Positions 45,342 through 53,883 of a stretch of 64,000 nucleotides of DNA are shown in pieces. The notes beneath the pieces are model-generated. The model saw only the letters and a program-made list of their open reading frames with translations. It did not search any database and was not told the origin of the DNA. Positions within the stretch are counted from its first letter, which is position 1. The number at the start of each line of letters is the position of its first letter. The DNA comes from Terriglobia bacterium (GTDB lineage: Bacteria > Acidobacteriota > Terriglobia > Bryobacterales > UBA6623): assembly GCA_009841225.1 (NCBI GenBank), contig VXMF01000030.1, positions 276,228-340,227 of the forward strand, written 5' to 3'. The position numbers and the translations under genes were made by a program.

Positions 45342-46871
45342 GTGCCCGCTCTCGCCGAATCCTTCGCTCCAGCCCGACCTCTCGACGAGCACAACCAACG
45401 CCTAATCAGAAACGTACACCCGCAAGACTGGCAGAATCCCGAACCGAGAGGCCGCTATCACATGGTTGTGATCGGAGCCGGCACAGCCGGGCTGGTGACC
45501 GCTATCGGCGCCGCTGGACTGGGTGCCAAAGTGGCTCTGGTCGAGCGCAGCCTGATGGGAGGAGACTGCCTGAATTCAGGCTGCGTGCCGTCAAAGGCGC
45601 TAATCCGGGCCGCCCGCGCCATCGCCAGCGTGCGCGACGCTGCGGAATTCGGCGTCTCGGCCCAGAGACCAGTCGTCGACTTTGGCAAGGTCATGGAGCG
45701 CATGCGACGCCTGCGCGCGGGCATCAGTGCGCATGACTCGGCGAAGCGGTTCAGCGAGCAAGGGATTGACGTCTACCTCGGCCAAGCAGCGTTCACCGGG
45801 GATCGGACTGTGCGGGTGGCCGGCGCCAAGCTGGAGTTCTCGAAGGCATGCGTCGCCACAGGAACGCGAGCCTCGATGCCCCCGATCCCGGGCCTCAAGG
45901 AAGCCGATCCCCTGACCAACGAGACCGTCTTCACGCTCACGGAACAGCCGGATCGGCTGGCCGTTATCGGATCGGGCCCGATCGGCGTGGAGCTCGCGCA
46001 GAGTTTCGCTCGATTCGGATCGCAGGTGACACTGATCGAAGTCGAGCAGGGAATCCTGATCAGGGAGGATCGCGACGCCGCGGAGATCGTGGCCGCGTCC
46101 ATGCAACGAGATGGCGTCGAGACGCTATTGGGCACCAGCGTCAGGGCTGTGCGACAGGACGGCGCCGAGAGCGTGCTCGAGGTCACTTCAGGCAGCGGCG
46201 ACGGCGAGGTTCGCGCCGACAGAATCTTGGTGGCGGCCGGCCGCTTGCCAAACATCGAAGGCCTCGGGCTCGACGCGGCCGGCATCGAATCTCACCCGCG
46301 AGAGGGCGTTCTGGTAGACGACAGGCTGCGCACCTCCAACCGCCGCGTGTATGCGGCCGGAGATATCTGCTCGCGCTACAAGTTCACTCACATGGCCGAT
46401 GCCATGGCCCGCATCGTGATCGGCAATGCGCTCTTCTTTGGGCGCTCGCGCGCCAGCCGACTGAATGTTCCGTGGTGCACGTATTCGGATCCCGAGCTGG
46501 CTCATGTGGGCCTGAGCGAACCTGCCGCAGCGGAACAGGGCATCGCCATCGACACCTACCGGACGGAACTATCAAGCGTCGACCGGGCCGTGCTGGACTC
46601 GCAAGCCGAGGGATTCGTCAAGCTACACTGCAAGCGCGGCACGGATAAGGTCGTCGGAGCGACCATCGTTGCCTCCCACGCCGGCGAACTGATCTCCGAG
46701 GTCACCACGGCCATGACGGCTGGCGCGGGCATGCGCTCCATCGCCGCCACCATCCACCCCTACCCGACTCAGGCGGAGGCCATCCGCAAGGCGGCGGATG
46801 CCTACCAGCGCACGCGTCTCTCTCCCGGCGTCCAGCGCCTGCTGCGCGCGATGCTTCGCTTGCAGGCATGA
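45342..46871 (+). CDS. FAD-dependent pyridine nucleotide-disulfide oxidoreductase (mercuric reductase-like)
   Basis: A 509-residue flavoprotein of the dihydrolipoamide dehydrogenase/MerA family. FAD motif VVIGAGTAGLVTA, redox disulfide in GGDCLNSGCVPSKAL, NAD(P)H motif IGSGPIGVELAQSF, and the C-terminal His-Glu pair in IHPYPTQAEA. It has no N-terminal metal-binding domain and no C-terminal vicinal cysteines (it ends LRAMLRLQA), both expected of true mercuric reductases. A 40-residue N-terminal extension precedes the fold. GTG start. The TIGR04283-like gene follows after 25 bp. Confidence 0.9.
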   Translation: MPALAESFAPARPLDEHNQRLIRNVHPQDWQNPEPRGRYHMVVIGAGTAGLVTAIGAAGLGAKVALVERSLMGGDCLNSGCVPSKALIRAARAIASVRDAAEFGVSAQRPVVDFGKVMERMRRLRAGISAHDSAKRFSEQGIDVYLGQAAFTGDRTVRVAGAKLEFSKACVATGTRASMPPIPGLKEADPLTNETVFTLTEQPDRLAVIGSGPIGVELAQSFARFGSQVTLIEVEQGILIREDRDAAEIVAASMQRDGVETLLGTSVRAVRQDGAESVLEVTSGSGDGEVRADRILVAAGRLPNIEGLGLDAAGIESHPREGVLVDDRLRTSNRRVYAAGDICSRYKFTHMADAMARIVIGNALFFGRSRASRLNVPWCTYSDPELAHVGLSEPAAAEQGIAIDTYRTELSSVDRAVLDSQAEGFVKLHCKRGTDKVVGATIVASHAGELISEVTTAMTAGAGMRSIAATIHPYPTQAEAIRKAADAYQRTRLSPGVQRLLRAMLRLQA

Positions 46872-46896
46872 GGCAGTGCCGCAGGCGCCGATCTCG

Positions 46897-47595
46897 ATGC
46901 CGAAAAACACACAGCCGCGCCCGATCTCGGTCATCATCCCCGCCCTAAACGAGGCCGCGCAGATCGGCGCGACACTTCAACAGCTAGAAGGCGCCGGCGC
47001 GGCCGAGATCATCGTCGTCGATGGCGGCAGCAGTGATGAAACAGTACAGATCGCAGAGTCACTTGGGGCGCATGTCGTGAGAGGCCCGGCCAACCGGGGC
47101 AAGCAGCAAAACCTAGGGGCGGCGCGTGCGGTCGGCGAGATTCTGCTGTTCCTGCATGCAGACACGCGGCTGCCCGGAGATTTCGCCGCGCAGATCCGGG
47201 CCATCCTAGACGAGCCCGGCGCGGTCGCCGGGGCGTTCAGGTTCAGAATCGACGCATCTGGCTTCGGAATCAGCTTGGTGGAACGCATGGTCGGCATCCG
47301 CTGCAAGCTCTTCGCCTTCCCTTATGGCGACCAGGCCTTGTTCATGTCGCGCGCAGCGTTCGAACACGTAGGGTGCTTCGCGGACCTGCCCGTGATGGAG
47401 GACTTCGATCTGGTACTTCGACTCAAGCGGCTTGGCAGGATCCAGATCGCCCAGAGCGCGTCTGTGACGTCGGCCCGGCGCTGGCGCGAGCACGGTGTGT
47501 GGCGCGTGACTTGCAAGCACCAACTATGCATCCTCGGCTACTACCTGGGGATATCCCCCGCGAGGCTCACACGCCTGCGCAATTTCGAACGCTAG
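46897..47595 (+). CDS. TIGR04283-type family 2 glycosyltransferase
   Basis: A 232-residue GT2 enzyme with ISVIIPALNEAAQI, VVDGGSSDET, FLHADTRLP and the subgroup hallmarks FPYGDQALFMSR and VMEDFDLVLRLKRLG. This subgroup is named for arsenosugar biosynthesis because it often sits with arsS/arsM. Those genes are absent here, so the product is unknown. The ATG at 46897 was chosen over an upstream frame overlapping the oxidoreductase. Confidence 0.88.
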   Translation: MPKNTQPRPISVIIPALNEAAQIGATLQQLEGAGAAEIIVVDGGSSDETVQIAESLGAHVVRGPANRGKQQNLGAARAVGEILLFLHADTRLPGDFAAQIRAILDEPGAVAGAFRFRIDASGFGISLVERMVGIRCKLFAFPYGDQALFMSRAAFEHVGCFADLPVMEDFDLVLRLKRLGRIQIAQSASVTSARRWREHGVWRVTCKHQLCILGYYLGISPARLTRLRNFER

Positions 47596-47710
47596 GTCGG
47601 CTCCCGTGCGCGGCGGATCGCATCAGCTCGAACCTAACCGGCGCGCCTCGTGTGAGGCCCCTTGGGCGTGTGCGAGCAAAACGGGATTTCCGGCGACCGG
47701 TCCCGGAATC

Positions 47711-47772
47711 GATGTGGGATCGATGTGGGGCCGATGGGGAGATGATGTGGAAACGATGTGGAATCTATGTCC
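47711..47772 (+). promoter_or_regulatory. six heptamers at an exact 11-bp period, operator-like
   Basis: Heptamers begin at 47711, 47722, 47733, 47744, 47755 and 47766, each followed by a 4-bp spacer. Four are GATGTGG, the third is GATGGGG and the last TATGTCC. Tandem 7+4 direct repeats are the geometry bound head-to-tail by OmpR/PhoB-family regulators. A -10-like TAGTAT lies at 47790-47795, with the last heptamer where the -35 would be, as in PhoB-type activation. The Cache-array start is at 47817. Confidence 0.7.
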
Positions 47773-47816
47773 GGAGCCGGACCGTTTGCTAGTATGGCTA
47801 GCTTACAGAGGTGATC

Positions 47817-50783
47817 ATGTCCACTAGAAACCTAGACTCAGACAGTAGTCGCTATACCGGAGCGGTAAGGAAACTCTCTGCGGTAGTCGGACTCCTGCTC
47901 TTCGGCGTCTTCCAGCTCTCAGCACACGAAGCACGCGAGACTTGTCCGCCGCCTGCCGGCTATCAGGGAAACCCGCTCTCGAAACCGAGCATTACGGCCG
48001 CTGAAGTAGTTGCAGACCCAACAGCCGCGAACCTAAGGGACTTCGCCGTCGCAGCGCGAGACTACCTGTCAAGCATCACCACCCAGCTGGAATTGGCGTA
48101 CGCTTCGTGCCTCATGCGTCTGGAAGACGGAGACTGGCGGTCCGGCGAGATCTCTGCTGTCAGCCTATCCGTAGATCCTGCGGTCTTCGCAGACCCGCAG
48201 GCTCCGATCCACATGCGGGTGCTCTTTCACTCGGCCGATATGGCGACCTCGGGGAGGCTCCTGAAGGAATCCGCGGCGAAGGAGATTCTCGCGGCGGCCA
48301 CGAGCGACCAAGCCAGCGGCGGTGCCGTCCCGTCGGTCGCCTGCCTAGCGCTCGATTGTCCGCAACCAGGGGTTGGCGGGCACGCCGTGTTCTACGGGCC
48401 GTTCATCCTGCTTGCTGGCGCACAGATCGAGGAGTCTCACTTTGGCCCGGAACTGCTGGACATAGACCACACTCCGGAGGTATCGGCGAGCGAGGTCGTG
48501 GACCGCCCGACCTTGCGTGCCTTCGTGAACGGGGCGATTGATCACTTCGAGGGTCTCGTCGAATCGCTCGGCTTCAACTCCGCCGGTGTACTTCGAGGCG
48601 TCTTGCGTGACGAAAACGGTCCCTGGAGGGCCGGCCCTGTCTACCTGTTCATCATCGATCGCACCGGCTACACCCTGTTTCACGGGGCATTTCCAGACAA
48701 ATACGAATTCAAGCTCTTGACCGGGACCGTTCTGGACGCCGTCACTGGCGAGCCGATCCTACCGCAGGTCATCAGCGCAGCGACACAGAGTGAAGAAGGG
48801 GGGTTTGTCGAGTACCACTTCGATAATCCCGACGACGACACCGACAACGTCGACGTACCGAAACTGGCATTCGTTCGCGAACGCACGATCACGTTTCGGC
48901 ACCCGGTGCTAGGCGAGATTTCCAACGATTACATCATCGGCTCGGGCCTGTACCAAGAAGAGGGCTCGACCGGCGGAGCGATGATGACGAGCAGCTGCTC
49001 CGATCGCAACATCGCTGCCAGCGCGGTGCGCACGCAAAGCGATATCCGGGTGTTCGTGGAGTGCGCCGCCGAGTACCTCGCCCAGCACGGCGCGGCCGAA
49101 GCCCGCCGCGCCTTCAACGAGGACGAGCGCTGGAAGCACGGGCCCACCTACGTGTTCGTCGACGGCATCGCCAAGTCCGGCACAGACGCCAAGACCTTCG
49201 TCTACCCGCCTGACCCCTCCCGTGAGGGCGGGGTCTGGGGCGAGGCGATCGACGACTTTGGCAACGACCTCTTCTATGAGGCCTACCGCATGACGCAGCT
49301 GGTCGATTCTGGCTGGCTCTACTACTCGTTCCCCAATCCTGCGACCGGCAAGAAGTCGGCCAAGGCCTCCTACGTCATCGAGATCGACTGGGACGGCGAG
49401 CCGGCCGTGATCGGGGCCGGCATCTACTCGCGCGACTGGCCGGGCACCTGCTACGCGGACGAGGTGAGCGCGGCGACCCTGCACGCCGATTCGAGCGTGG
49501 AGGCATTGCGCGAGTTCGTACGCTGCGCGGCGATGGTTGTCGAGGCGGGCGGCTACTTCGCCAAGCAGGAGATCGAGCGGGATCCGCGCTGGACAGACGG
49601 GACGCACTATGTGTACGTCTTGGACATGCAGGGCAACCAAGTCATGTCCGGCCAGCAGTTGCGGATCAACGGCAAGGCCCCGCACGAGTGGGGGCGCGGG
49701 GACCAGTTCGGCGGGCGCGACATGGCTGCAATGGGCGGCACGTTCGGCGAGAGCCACATCTACTACCGATGGAACGACCCGCGGAGTGGGTTCGAGGGGC
49801 GGAAGGTGGGTTTCCTGAAGCGGGTCGTGGCGCACGGGGTCCCGCTGCTGGTCGGAGCCGGGCACGACCCTGAACACGCCGAGGAGCACCACTCTGGGCA
49901 CGGGCACGGCTGTGCGGACAACTACGTGACGGCAGCAGCCGTGCGCACGCAGTCAGACCTGCAGGCGTTCGTGCAGTGCGCGGCGGAGTACGTGCACGAG
50001 CACGGCGAAGAGGAAGCGCGGCGGGCCTTCAACGAGGACGCGCGCTGGAAGTCCGGCCCGATTTACCTGTTCGTGGACGAAGTGCAGCCGTCCGGCGAGA
50101 TCGCGGTGGCGCACGTGTTCCCGCCGGACCCGAGCCGGGAGGGCTCGGTGTGGGGAACCTCGATCGACACCTTCGGCAGCGACTACTACTACGAGCTGCA
50201 CCGGATCCTGTCGCTGGTGGACGAGGGCTGGATCTACTACGCGTTCAACAACCCGGCTACGGGTCGGAGCCAGCCGAAGAGCTCGTACGTGATGGAGCTC
50301 GAGTGGAACGGCGACCGGGCGGCGATCGGGGCCGGCATCTACTCGCGGGACTTTCCGGGAGCCTGCGACCCGAGCGAGGTCAACGCTGCGGACCTGGCGG
50401 CCAACCCGGGCGACCAGCGACTGCAGGAATTCGTGCGCTGCGCGGCCATGGAGGTCTCGTCCTCCGGCTACTTCGCCGGTCCTGTATTGTCCAGCGATCC
50501 GCGCTGGAAGCACGGCCCGATCTACGTAGCCGGCATCAATGCAGAAACGGGCATGCACGAATTCAGCGGCAGCAGGAGCGCCTTCGCGGTCTCGGGCCGG
50601 ATCCCGGAGCTGCTGTTCGACGGCAGGGACGCGGTAGAGGCCGCCGCGCTGTTCGGGGAGTCATTCTGGTACTACAGCTTCAAGAATCCCGCGACAGGCG
50701 AAGTCGAACCCAAGGTGGGATTCTTCAAGCTCGTTCGGGCGCAGGGAGTTCCACTACTGGTCGGCTCGGGATACAACCCCTAG
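47817..50783 (+). CDS. exported array of six Cache-like modules
   Basis: A 988-residue protein with a hydrophobic export segment (about 20-38) and no later membrane helix or output domain. Six units begin near residues 58, 221, 394, 545, 699 and 850 with a helix of the form Aa-V---L--FV--AA. Each later unit has the Cache_2-type pattern, e.g. GPIYLFVDEVQPSG, then GWIYYAFNNPATG and IGAGIYS. The first unit is divergent. Units 3-6 each start with a Cys paired with another about 20-25 residues on, likely a disulfide. A His-rich linker lies about 681-699. Cache domains normally sense small ligands for kinases or chemoreceptors; here none is attached. ATG 47817 has a GAGGTG ribosome site and is preferred to GTG 47811. 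Confidence 0.85.
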   Translation: MSTRNLDSDSSRYTGAVRKLSAVVGLLLFGVFQLSAHEARETCPPPAGYQGNPLSKPSITAAEVVADPTAANLRDFAVAARDYLSSITTQLELAYASCLMRLEDGDWRSGEISAVSLSVDPAVFADPQAPIHMRVLFHSADMATSGRLLKESAAKEILAAATSDQASGGAVPSVACLALDCPQPGVGGHAVFYGPFILLAGAQIEESHFGPELLDIDHTPEVSASEVVDRPTLRAFVNGAIDHFEGLVESLGFNSAGVLRGVLRDENGPWRAGPVYLFIIDRTGYTLFHGAFPDKYEFKLLTGTVLDAVTGEPILPQVISAATQSEEGGFVEYHFDNPDDDTDNVDVPKLAFVRERTITFRHPVLGEISNDYIIGSGLYQEEGSTGGAMMTSSCSDRNIAASAVRTQSDIRVFVECAAEYLAQHGAAEARRAFNEDERWKHGPTYVFVDGIAKSGTDAKTFVYPPDPSREGGVWGEAIDDFGNDLFYEAYRMTQLVDSGWLYYSFPNPATGKKSAKASYVIEIDWDGEPAVIGAGIYSRDWPGTCYADEVSAATLHADSSVEALREFVRCAAMVVEAGGYFAKQEIERDPRWTDGTHYVYVLDMQGNQVMSGQQLRINGKAPHEWGRGDQFGGRDMAAMGGTFGESHIYYRWNDPRSGFEGRKVGFLKRVVAHGVPLLVGAGHDPEHAEEHHSGHGHGCADNYVTAAAVRTQSDLQAFVQCAAEYVHEHGEEEARRAFNEDARWKSGPIYLFVDEVQPSGEIAVAHVFPPDPSREGSVWGTSIDTFGSDYYYELHRILSLVDEGWIYYAFNNPATGRSQPKSSYVMELEWNGDRAAIGAGIYSRDFPGACDPSEVNAADLAANPGDQRLQEFVRCAAMEVSSSGYFAGPVLSSDPRWKHGPIYVAGINAETGMHEFSGSRSAFAVSGRIPELLFDGRDAVEAAALFGESFWYYSFKNPATGEVEPKVGFFKLVRAQGVPLLVGSGYNP
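48996..50783 (+). repeat. intragenic tandem duplication, 915-bp period
   Basis: Units 3+4 and 5+6 of the Cache-array gene are copies of each other. The opening cysteine codons lie at 48996 and 49911 (units 3 and 5) and 49449 and 50364 (units 4 and 6), both exactly 915 bp apart, so there is no net length change. Shared protein stretches include ARRAFNED, PPDPSREG and AVIGAGIYSRD-like segments. Confidence 0.85.
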
Positions 50784-51089
50784 GAACTAAGCGCGATCGG
50801 GCAACTTCGCGCTTCCACGCGGTCTGCGGGAGCCCCAGAGCGACTTCGGGGACGGGTAACTTCTCTCCGTCGGGCCTCCGAGCAGTCGCCTCTGCGTTCC
50901 GCGCCGAGGCCGGGAGAGCCTGACGGCGCAGCGAACGCAGCCTGGTGCATGTCACTCGCTCCGCAGTTTCGCCGCGCGAATCTTCGGTTCGAGTGCTGCT
51001 ATTGGGTCCTAGCTCGCGTGCAACCAGCGGCCCGCGCCGGCATTTCGACCCTCGGCAGCGCTGCGGCTACGATAGGCAGTGAGCCCGCG
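50784..51089. other. 306-bp leader region of feoAB
   Basis: No coding frame is convincing. The only candidate promoter is TTCGAC (51044-51049) and TACGAT (51068-51073) with an 18-bp spacer, 16 bp before the feoA start. This is weak evidence. I see no clear Fur box. Confidence 0.4.
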
Positions 51090-51365
51090 ATGCCTAGCAC
51101 GGAATCGGATAGCCTCGATCGTCTGTCCCCTGGCCTTACGGCCGTGATCGCGGCACTTGACTTCGAGGAAGCCGATCGCGTCCGGCTTATGGAACTGGGT
51201 TTCATCCCGGGATCCTCGGTATCCTGCCAGCGCGTGGTTCCTCTGGGCGACCTTGCCATCTTCCAGGTCGAGGGCACGCAAATCGCCTTGCGCAAAGAGA
51301 CCGCGGCCCGGATCACACTCCAGCCCAGCAGCGCAGGGAGGAACCCCGATGCCGACGGCGGTTGA
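51090..51365 (+). CDS. feoA: ferrous iron transport protein FeoA
   Basis: Small SH3-like cytosolic partner of FeoB, 91 residues. The core RVRLMELGFIPGSSVSCQRVVPLGDLAIF and IALRKETAARI match the family, quoted in parts: MELGFIPGSSV and ALRKETAARI. ATG 51090 sets family length. The gene overlaps feoB by 17 bp, so the two are translated together for Fe(II) uptake. Confidence 0.93.
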   Translation: MPSTESDSLDRLSPGLTAVIAALDFEEADRVRLMELGFIPGSSVSCQRVVPLGDLAIFQVEGTQIALRKETAARITLQPSSAGRNPDADGG

Positions 51366-53220
51366 GCCCCATACCGAGACGCAGCACCGCTTGCCTCGCA
51401 AGAATCGGGCGGTCGCCATCTGCGGCCCACCCAACGTGGGCAAGTCCAGTTTCTTCAACCGCCTCACCGGCCTGCACCAGAAGGTCGCAAACTATCCCGG
51501 CATTACCGTCGAGAAGCGCGTGGGCAGCCTCAGGCTGGAAGAGGGAGAGCAGGTCGACCTAATCGACCTGCCGGGCATTGTCGGCCTGCACCCGCGCTCG
51601 GAGGACGAGCGCATCTGCGTCGAAATTCTGCGCGGCCGGAGCGATACGCTTCCGCGTCCCGTGGCAGCGATCCTACTGCTGGATTCGACCAACCTGCAGG
51701 CCCACCTGCGCATGGTGCCGGGAATCCTCGGCCTAGGCCTGCCCACCCTGGTAGTGCTCAACATGGCGGACGAGCTGGAGGCGCGCGGAGGCAGTGTCGA
51801 TGTCGAGGCGGTGTCGGCACAGATTGGCGCTCCGGTAGTTTTGGCCAGCGCCGTGACCGGCGCCGGAATGAAAGAGGTGGTGCGGTTCTTGCAGGGAAGC
51901 TTCGCTCCCGCGCGCAAGGTCGAGCTCCCAGTGATCAACAACATACCCGCCGAGCGGAAATGGGCGCATTCGGTCGCAGCCCGGAGCAGCTATCACGCGC
52001 CCGAGCCCTCACTTTGGGGCCGTCGACTGGATCGGATCTTCCTGCACCCGCTCGGCGGCCCGTTGATCTTCCTCGCGGTGGTGGTCGCTGTCTTCCAGAG
52101 CATCTTCACACTGGCTGTGCCACTCATGGATGCGGTCGAGAGCGCGATCGGCGTTTCCGCCGGGTGGATCGGAGCCCTGCTGCCAGATTCGATGCTCAAG
52201 GGACTGCTGCTCGACGGAGTTTGGGGCGGAGTCGGCGCGGTGGTGGTGTTTCTGCCGCAGATCTTGATCCTGTTCTTGTTCATCGGGCTCTTGGAGGACT
52301 CCGGCTACCTGGCGCGGGCGGCCGTGATCGCTGACAGGTCCATGCGGGCGGTCGGGCTCGAGGGACGCTCGTTCATCCCATTGCTGTCGTCCTACGCCTG
52401 CGCGATCCCGGCGGTCATGGCCGCGCGCACGATCGAGAATCAGCGCGACCGACTGGCCACGCTGCTGATCGCCCCGCTCACGACCTGCTCCGCCCGGCTA
52501 CCGGTGTACGCCCTGCTGATCGCCGCCTTCATTCCCGAACGTCCGCTCCTCGGCCCGTTCTTGGGCACGCGCGCTGCCGTTCTTCTTGGACTGTATGCGG
52601 CGGGTTTCTTCGCGGCCTGCGGCACCGCCTGGCTGCTCAAATCGATGGTGCTGAAGAGCAAGCCCGCGCCCTTCGTGTTGCAGCTACCCGCGTACCGCTG
52701 GCCAACGATCCGCTCGCTGGCCTTCCGGCTGATCGATCGCGCGAAGATCTTCCTGCGCCGCGCCGGTACCGTCATCTTGGTCACCACGATCGTGCTGTGG
52801 TTCTTGGCCAGCGTGCCGTACCAAGACGGCGAGCCACCGCCGATCGGGGAAAGCCTGGCTGGGTCGATCGGCAGGACCATCGAACCGCTGGTGGAGCCGC
52901 TCGGCCTGAACTGGAAGATCGGCATCGGCCTGATTACCTCGCTGGCGGCTCGCGAGGTCATCGTCGGCACGCTGGGAACGATCTACGGCATGGAAGCCGA
53001 CGAGGGTTCCCCCGCCCTACAGCAAGCCCTGCAGTCCGAGCTGTCATTCGGGGCCGCAATCGCGCTGTTGATGTACTTCGCCTTCGCGATGCAGTGCATG
53101 TCGACCGTGGCAATCGTCCGCCGCGAGACCGGCGGCTGGAAGTGGCCGGTAATCCAGTTCGCCTACATGCTGGTGCTGGCCTACGCGACAGGATTCGCAG
53201 CGTACAGAATCTTCGGCTAG
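51349..53220 (+). CDS. feoB: ferrous iron transporter FeoB
   Basis: Inner-membrane Fe(II) transporter with an N-terminal GTPase, 623 residues. G-motifs: GPPNVGKSS, the switch Thr in YPGITVEK, DLPG and NMAD. The membrane half has the two Gate regions (IPLLSSYACAIPAVMAARTI and ITSLAAREVIVGTLGTIYG). It is shorter than the 773-residue E. coli protein but within the range of compact FeoBs; no FeoC is nearby. The ATG has a GGGAGG ribosome site within feoA. Confidence 0.95.
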   Translation: MPTAVEPHTETQHRLPRKNRAVAICGPPNVGKSSFFNRLTGLHQKVANYPGITVEKRVGSLRLEEGEQVDLIDLPGIVGLHPRSEDERICVEILRGRSDTLPRPVAAILLLDSTNLQAHLRMVPGILGLGLPTLVVLNMADELEARGGSVDVEAVSAQIGAPVVLASAVTGAGMKEVVRFLQGSFAPARKVELPVINNIPAERKWAHSVAARSSYHAPEPSLWGRRLDRIFLHPLGGPLIFLAVVVAVFQSIFTLAVPLMDAVESAIGVSAGWIGALLPDSMLKGLLLDGVWGGVGAVVVFLPQILILFLFIGLLEDSGYLARAAVIADRSMRAVGLEGRSFIPLLSSYACAIPAVMAARTIENQRDRLATLLIAPLTTCSARLPVYALLIAAFIPERPLLGPFLGTRAAVLLGLYAAGFFAACGTAWLLKSMVLKSKPAPFVLQLPAYRWPTIRSLAFRLIDRAKIFLRRAGTVILVTTIVLWFLASVPYQDGEPPPIGESLAGSIGRTIEPLVEPLGLNWKIGIGLITSLAAREVIVGTLGTIYGMEADEGSPALQQALQSELSFGAAIALLMYFAFAMQCMSTVAIVRRETGGWKWPVIQFAYMLVLAYATGFAAYRIFG

Positions 53221-53313
53221 GACATCGCGGTGGGGCGGGACGTGCGCATGATCGCTTCGCGCTTGGCGGCTTCGCGGCTTGAGACAGGCATGCTTGTCCC
53301 TACCGCAGTGGTT

Positions 53314-53367
53314 CTCGATCTTGCGAAGTTGACCCGTATCGGAGCCGGTATATTCAATCGTCCAGGC
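53314..53367 (-). pseudogene. relE-type toxin remnant
   Basis: In the frame overlapping the antitoxin stop, the minus strand reads A-WTIEYTGSDTGQLRKIE, matching the start of RelE/ParE toxins (AWTIEY...LRKLD). The position is right: in intact modules the toxin ATGGCNTGG overlaps the antitoxin end. Here the start codon position reads TCA, and after about 18 codons similarity stops. The toxin is therefore dead and truncated. Confidence 0.6.
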
Positions 53368-53581
53368 TGAGGGCGTCTCTCAATTCAGCTGAGGAGTAAA
53401 CTCTCTCTTCACCTCGACGAAGGCGCTCCAGTACGTCCGCCGCAAGGTAGTAGTCCTCCATCTCTCCAAGGCCGCGCTCAATGATCTCGCGCAGGTAGAA
53501 GGCCTTTGTGCGCCCGGTCTGCGAGGCCAAGAAATCAAGCCGTCGCTCGGTCTCAGGGGCAAGTCGAATCGAGGTTGGCAT
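53354..53581 (-). CDS. ribbon-helix-helix type II antitoxin, RelB-like
   Basis: A 75-residue DNA-binding antitoxin: MPTSIRLAPETERRLDFLAS is the ribbon-helix-helix start, then GRTKAFYLREIIERGL, and an acidic C-terminus (SSAELRDALSLDD) that would wrap the toxin. It ends in the usual overlap with a toxin gene, but that toxin has decayed. It may persist as an orphan regulator or anti-toxin decoy. The ATG at 53581 removes an upstream extension. Confidence 0.8.
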   Translation of the reverse strand: MPTSIRLAPETERRLDFLASQTGRTKAFYLREIIERGLGEMEDYYLAADVLERLRRGEERVYSSAELRDALSLDD

Positions 53582-53883
53582 GTCGCTGGCTCTCCGAGGG
53601 CCATCGATGTCTTCACTCACTCTATCGCGTATGCGGCTCCAAACAATCGGGCTACGTTGGCCGCGTGCCACGCTTGCAGAATGCGGTCTGCAGGCTCTAC
53701 CGCTGTGTCGCTTCCCTTCGGGGAATCCCGGCAACAAGCCGTACGGCCCGCAGGGCTCTGACGAAGCCACCGCTCCTCACGTCCGCCTGGCGTCGCTTCT
53801 GGACGCTCTGAGTCAGGTCTCATCGGCCGCTGGGCCGGCAAGCCGCCGCAGATGTTGTGAGGATGGAACGGTACGATGCAACT

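Noticed and set aside
48909..49907. 332-codon minus-strand frame inside the Cache-array gene
   Set aside because: Repetitive low-complexity product rich in Val, Arg and Ala, mirroring the repeats of the plus-strand gene.
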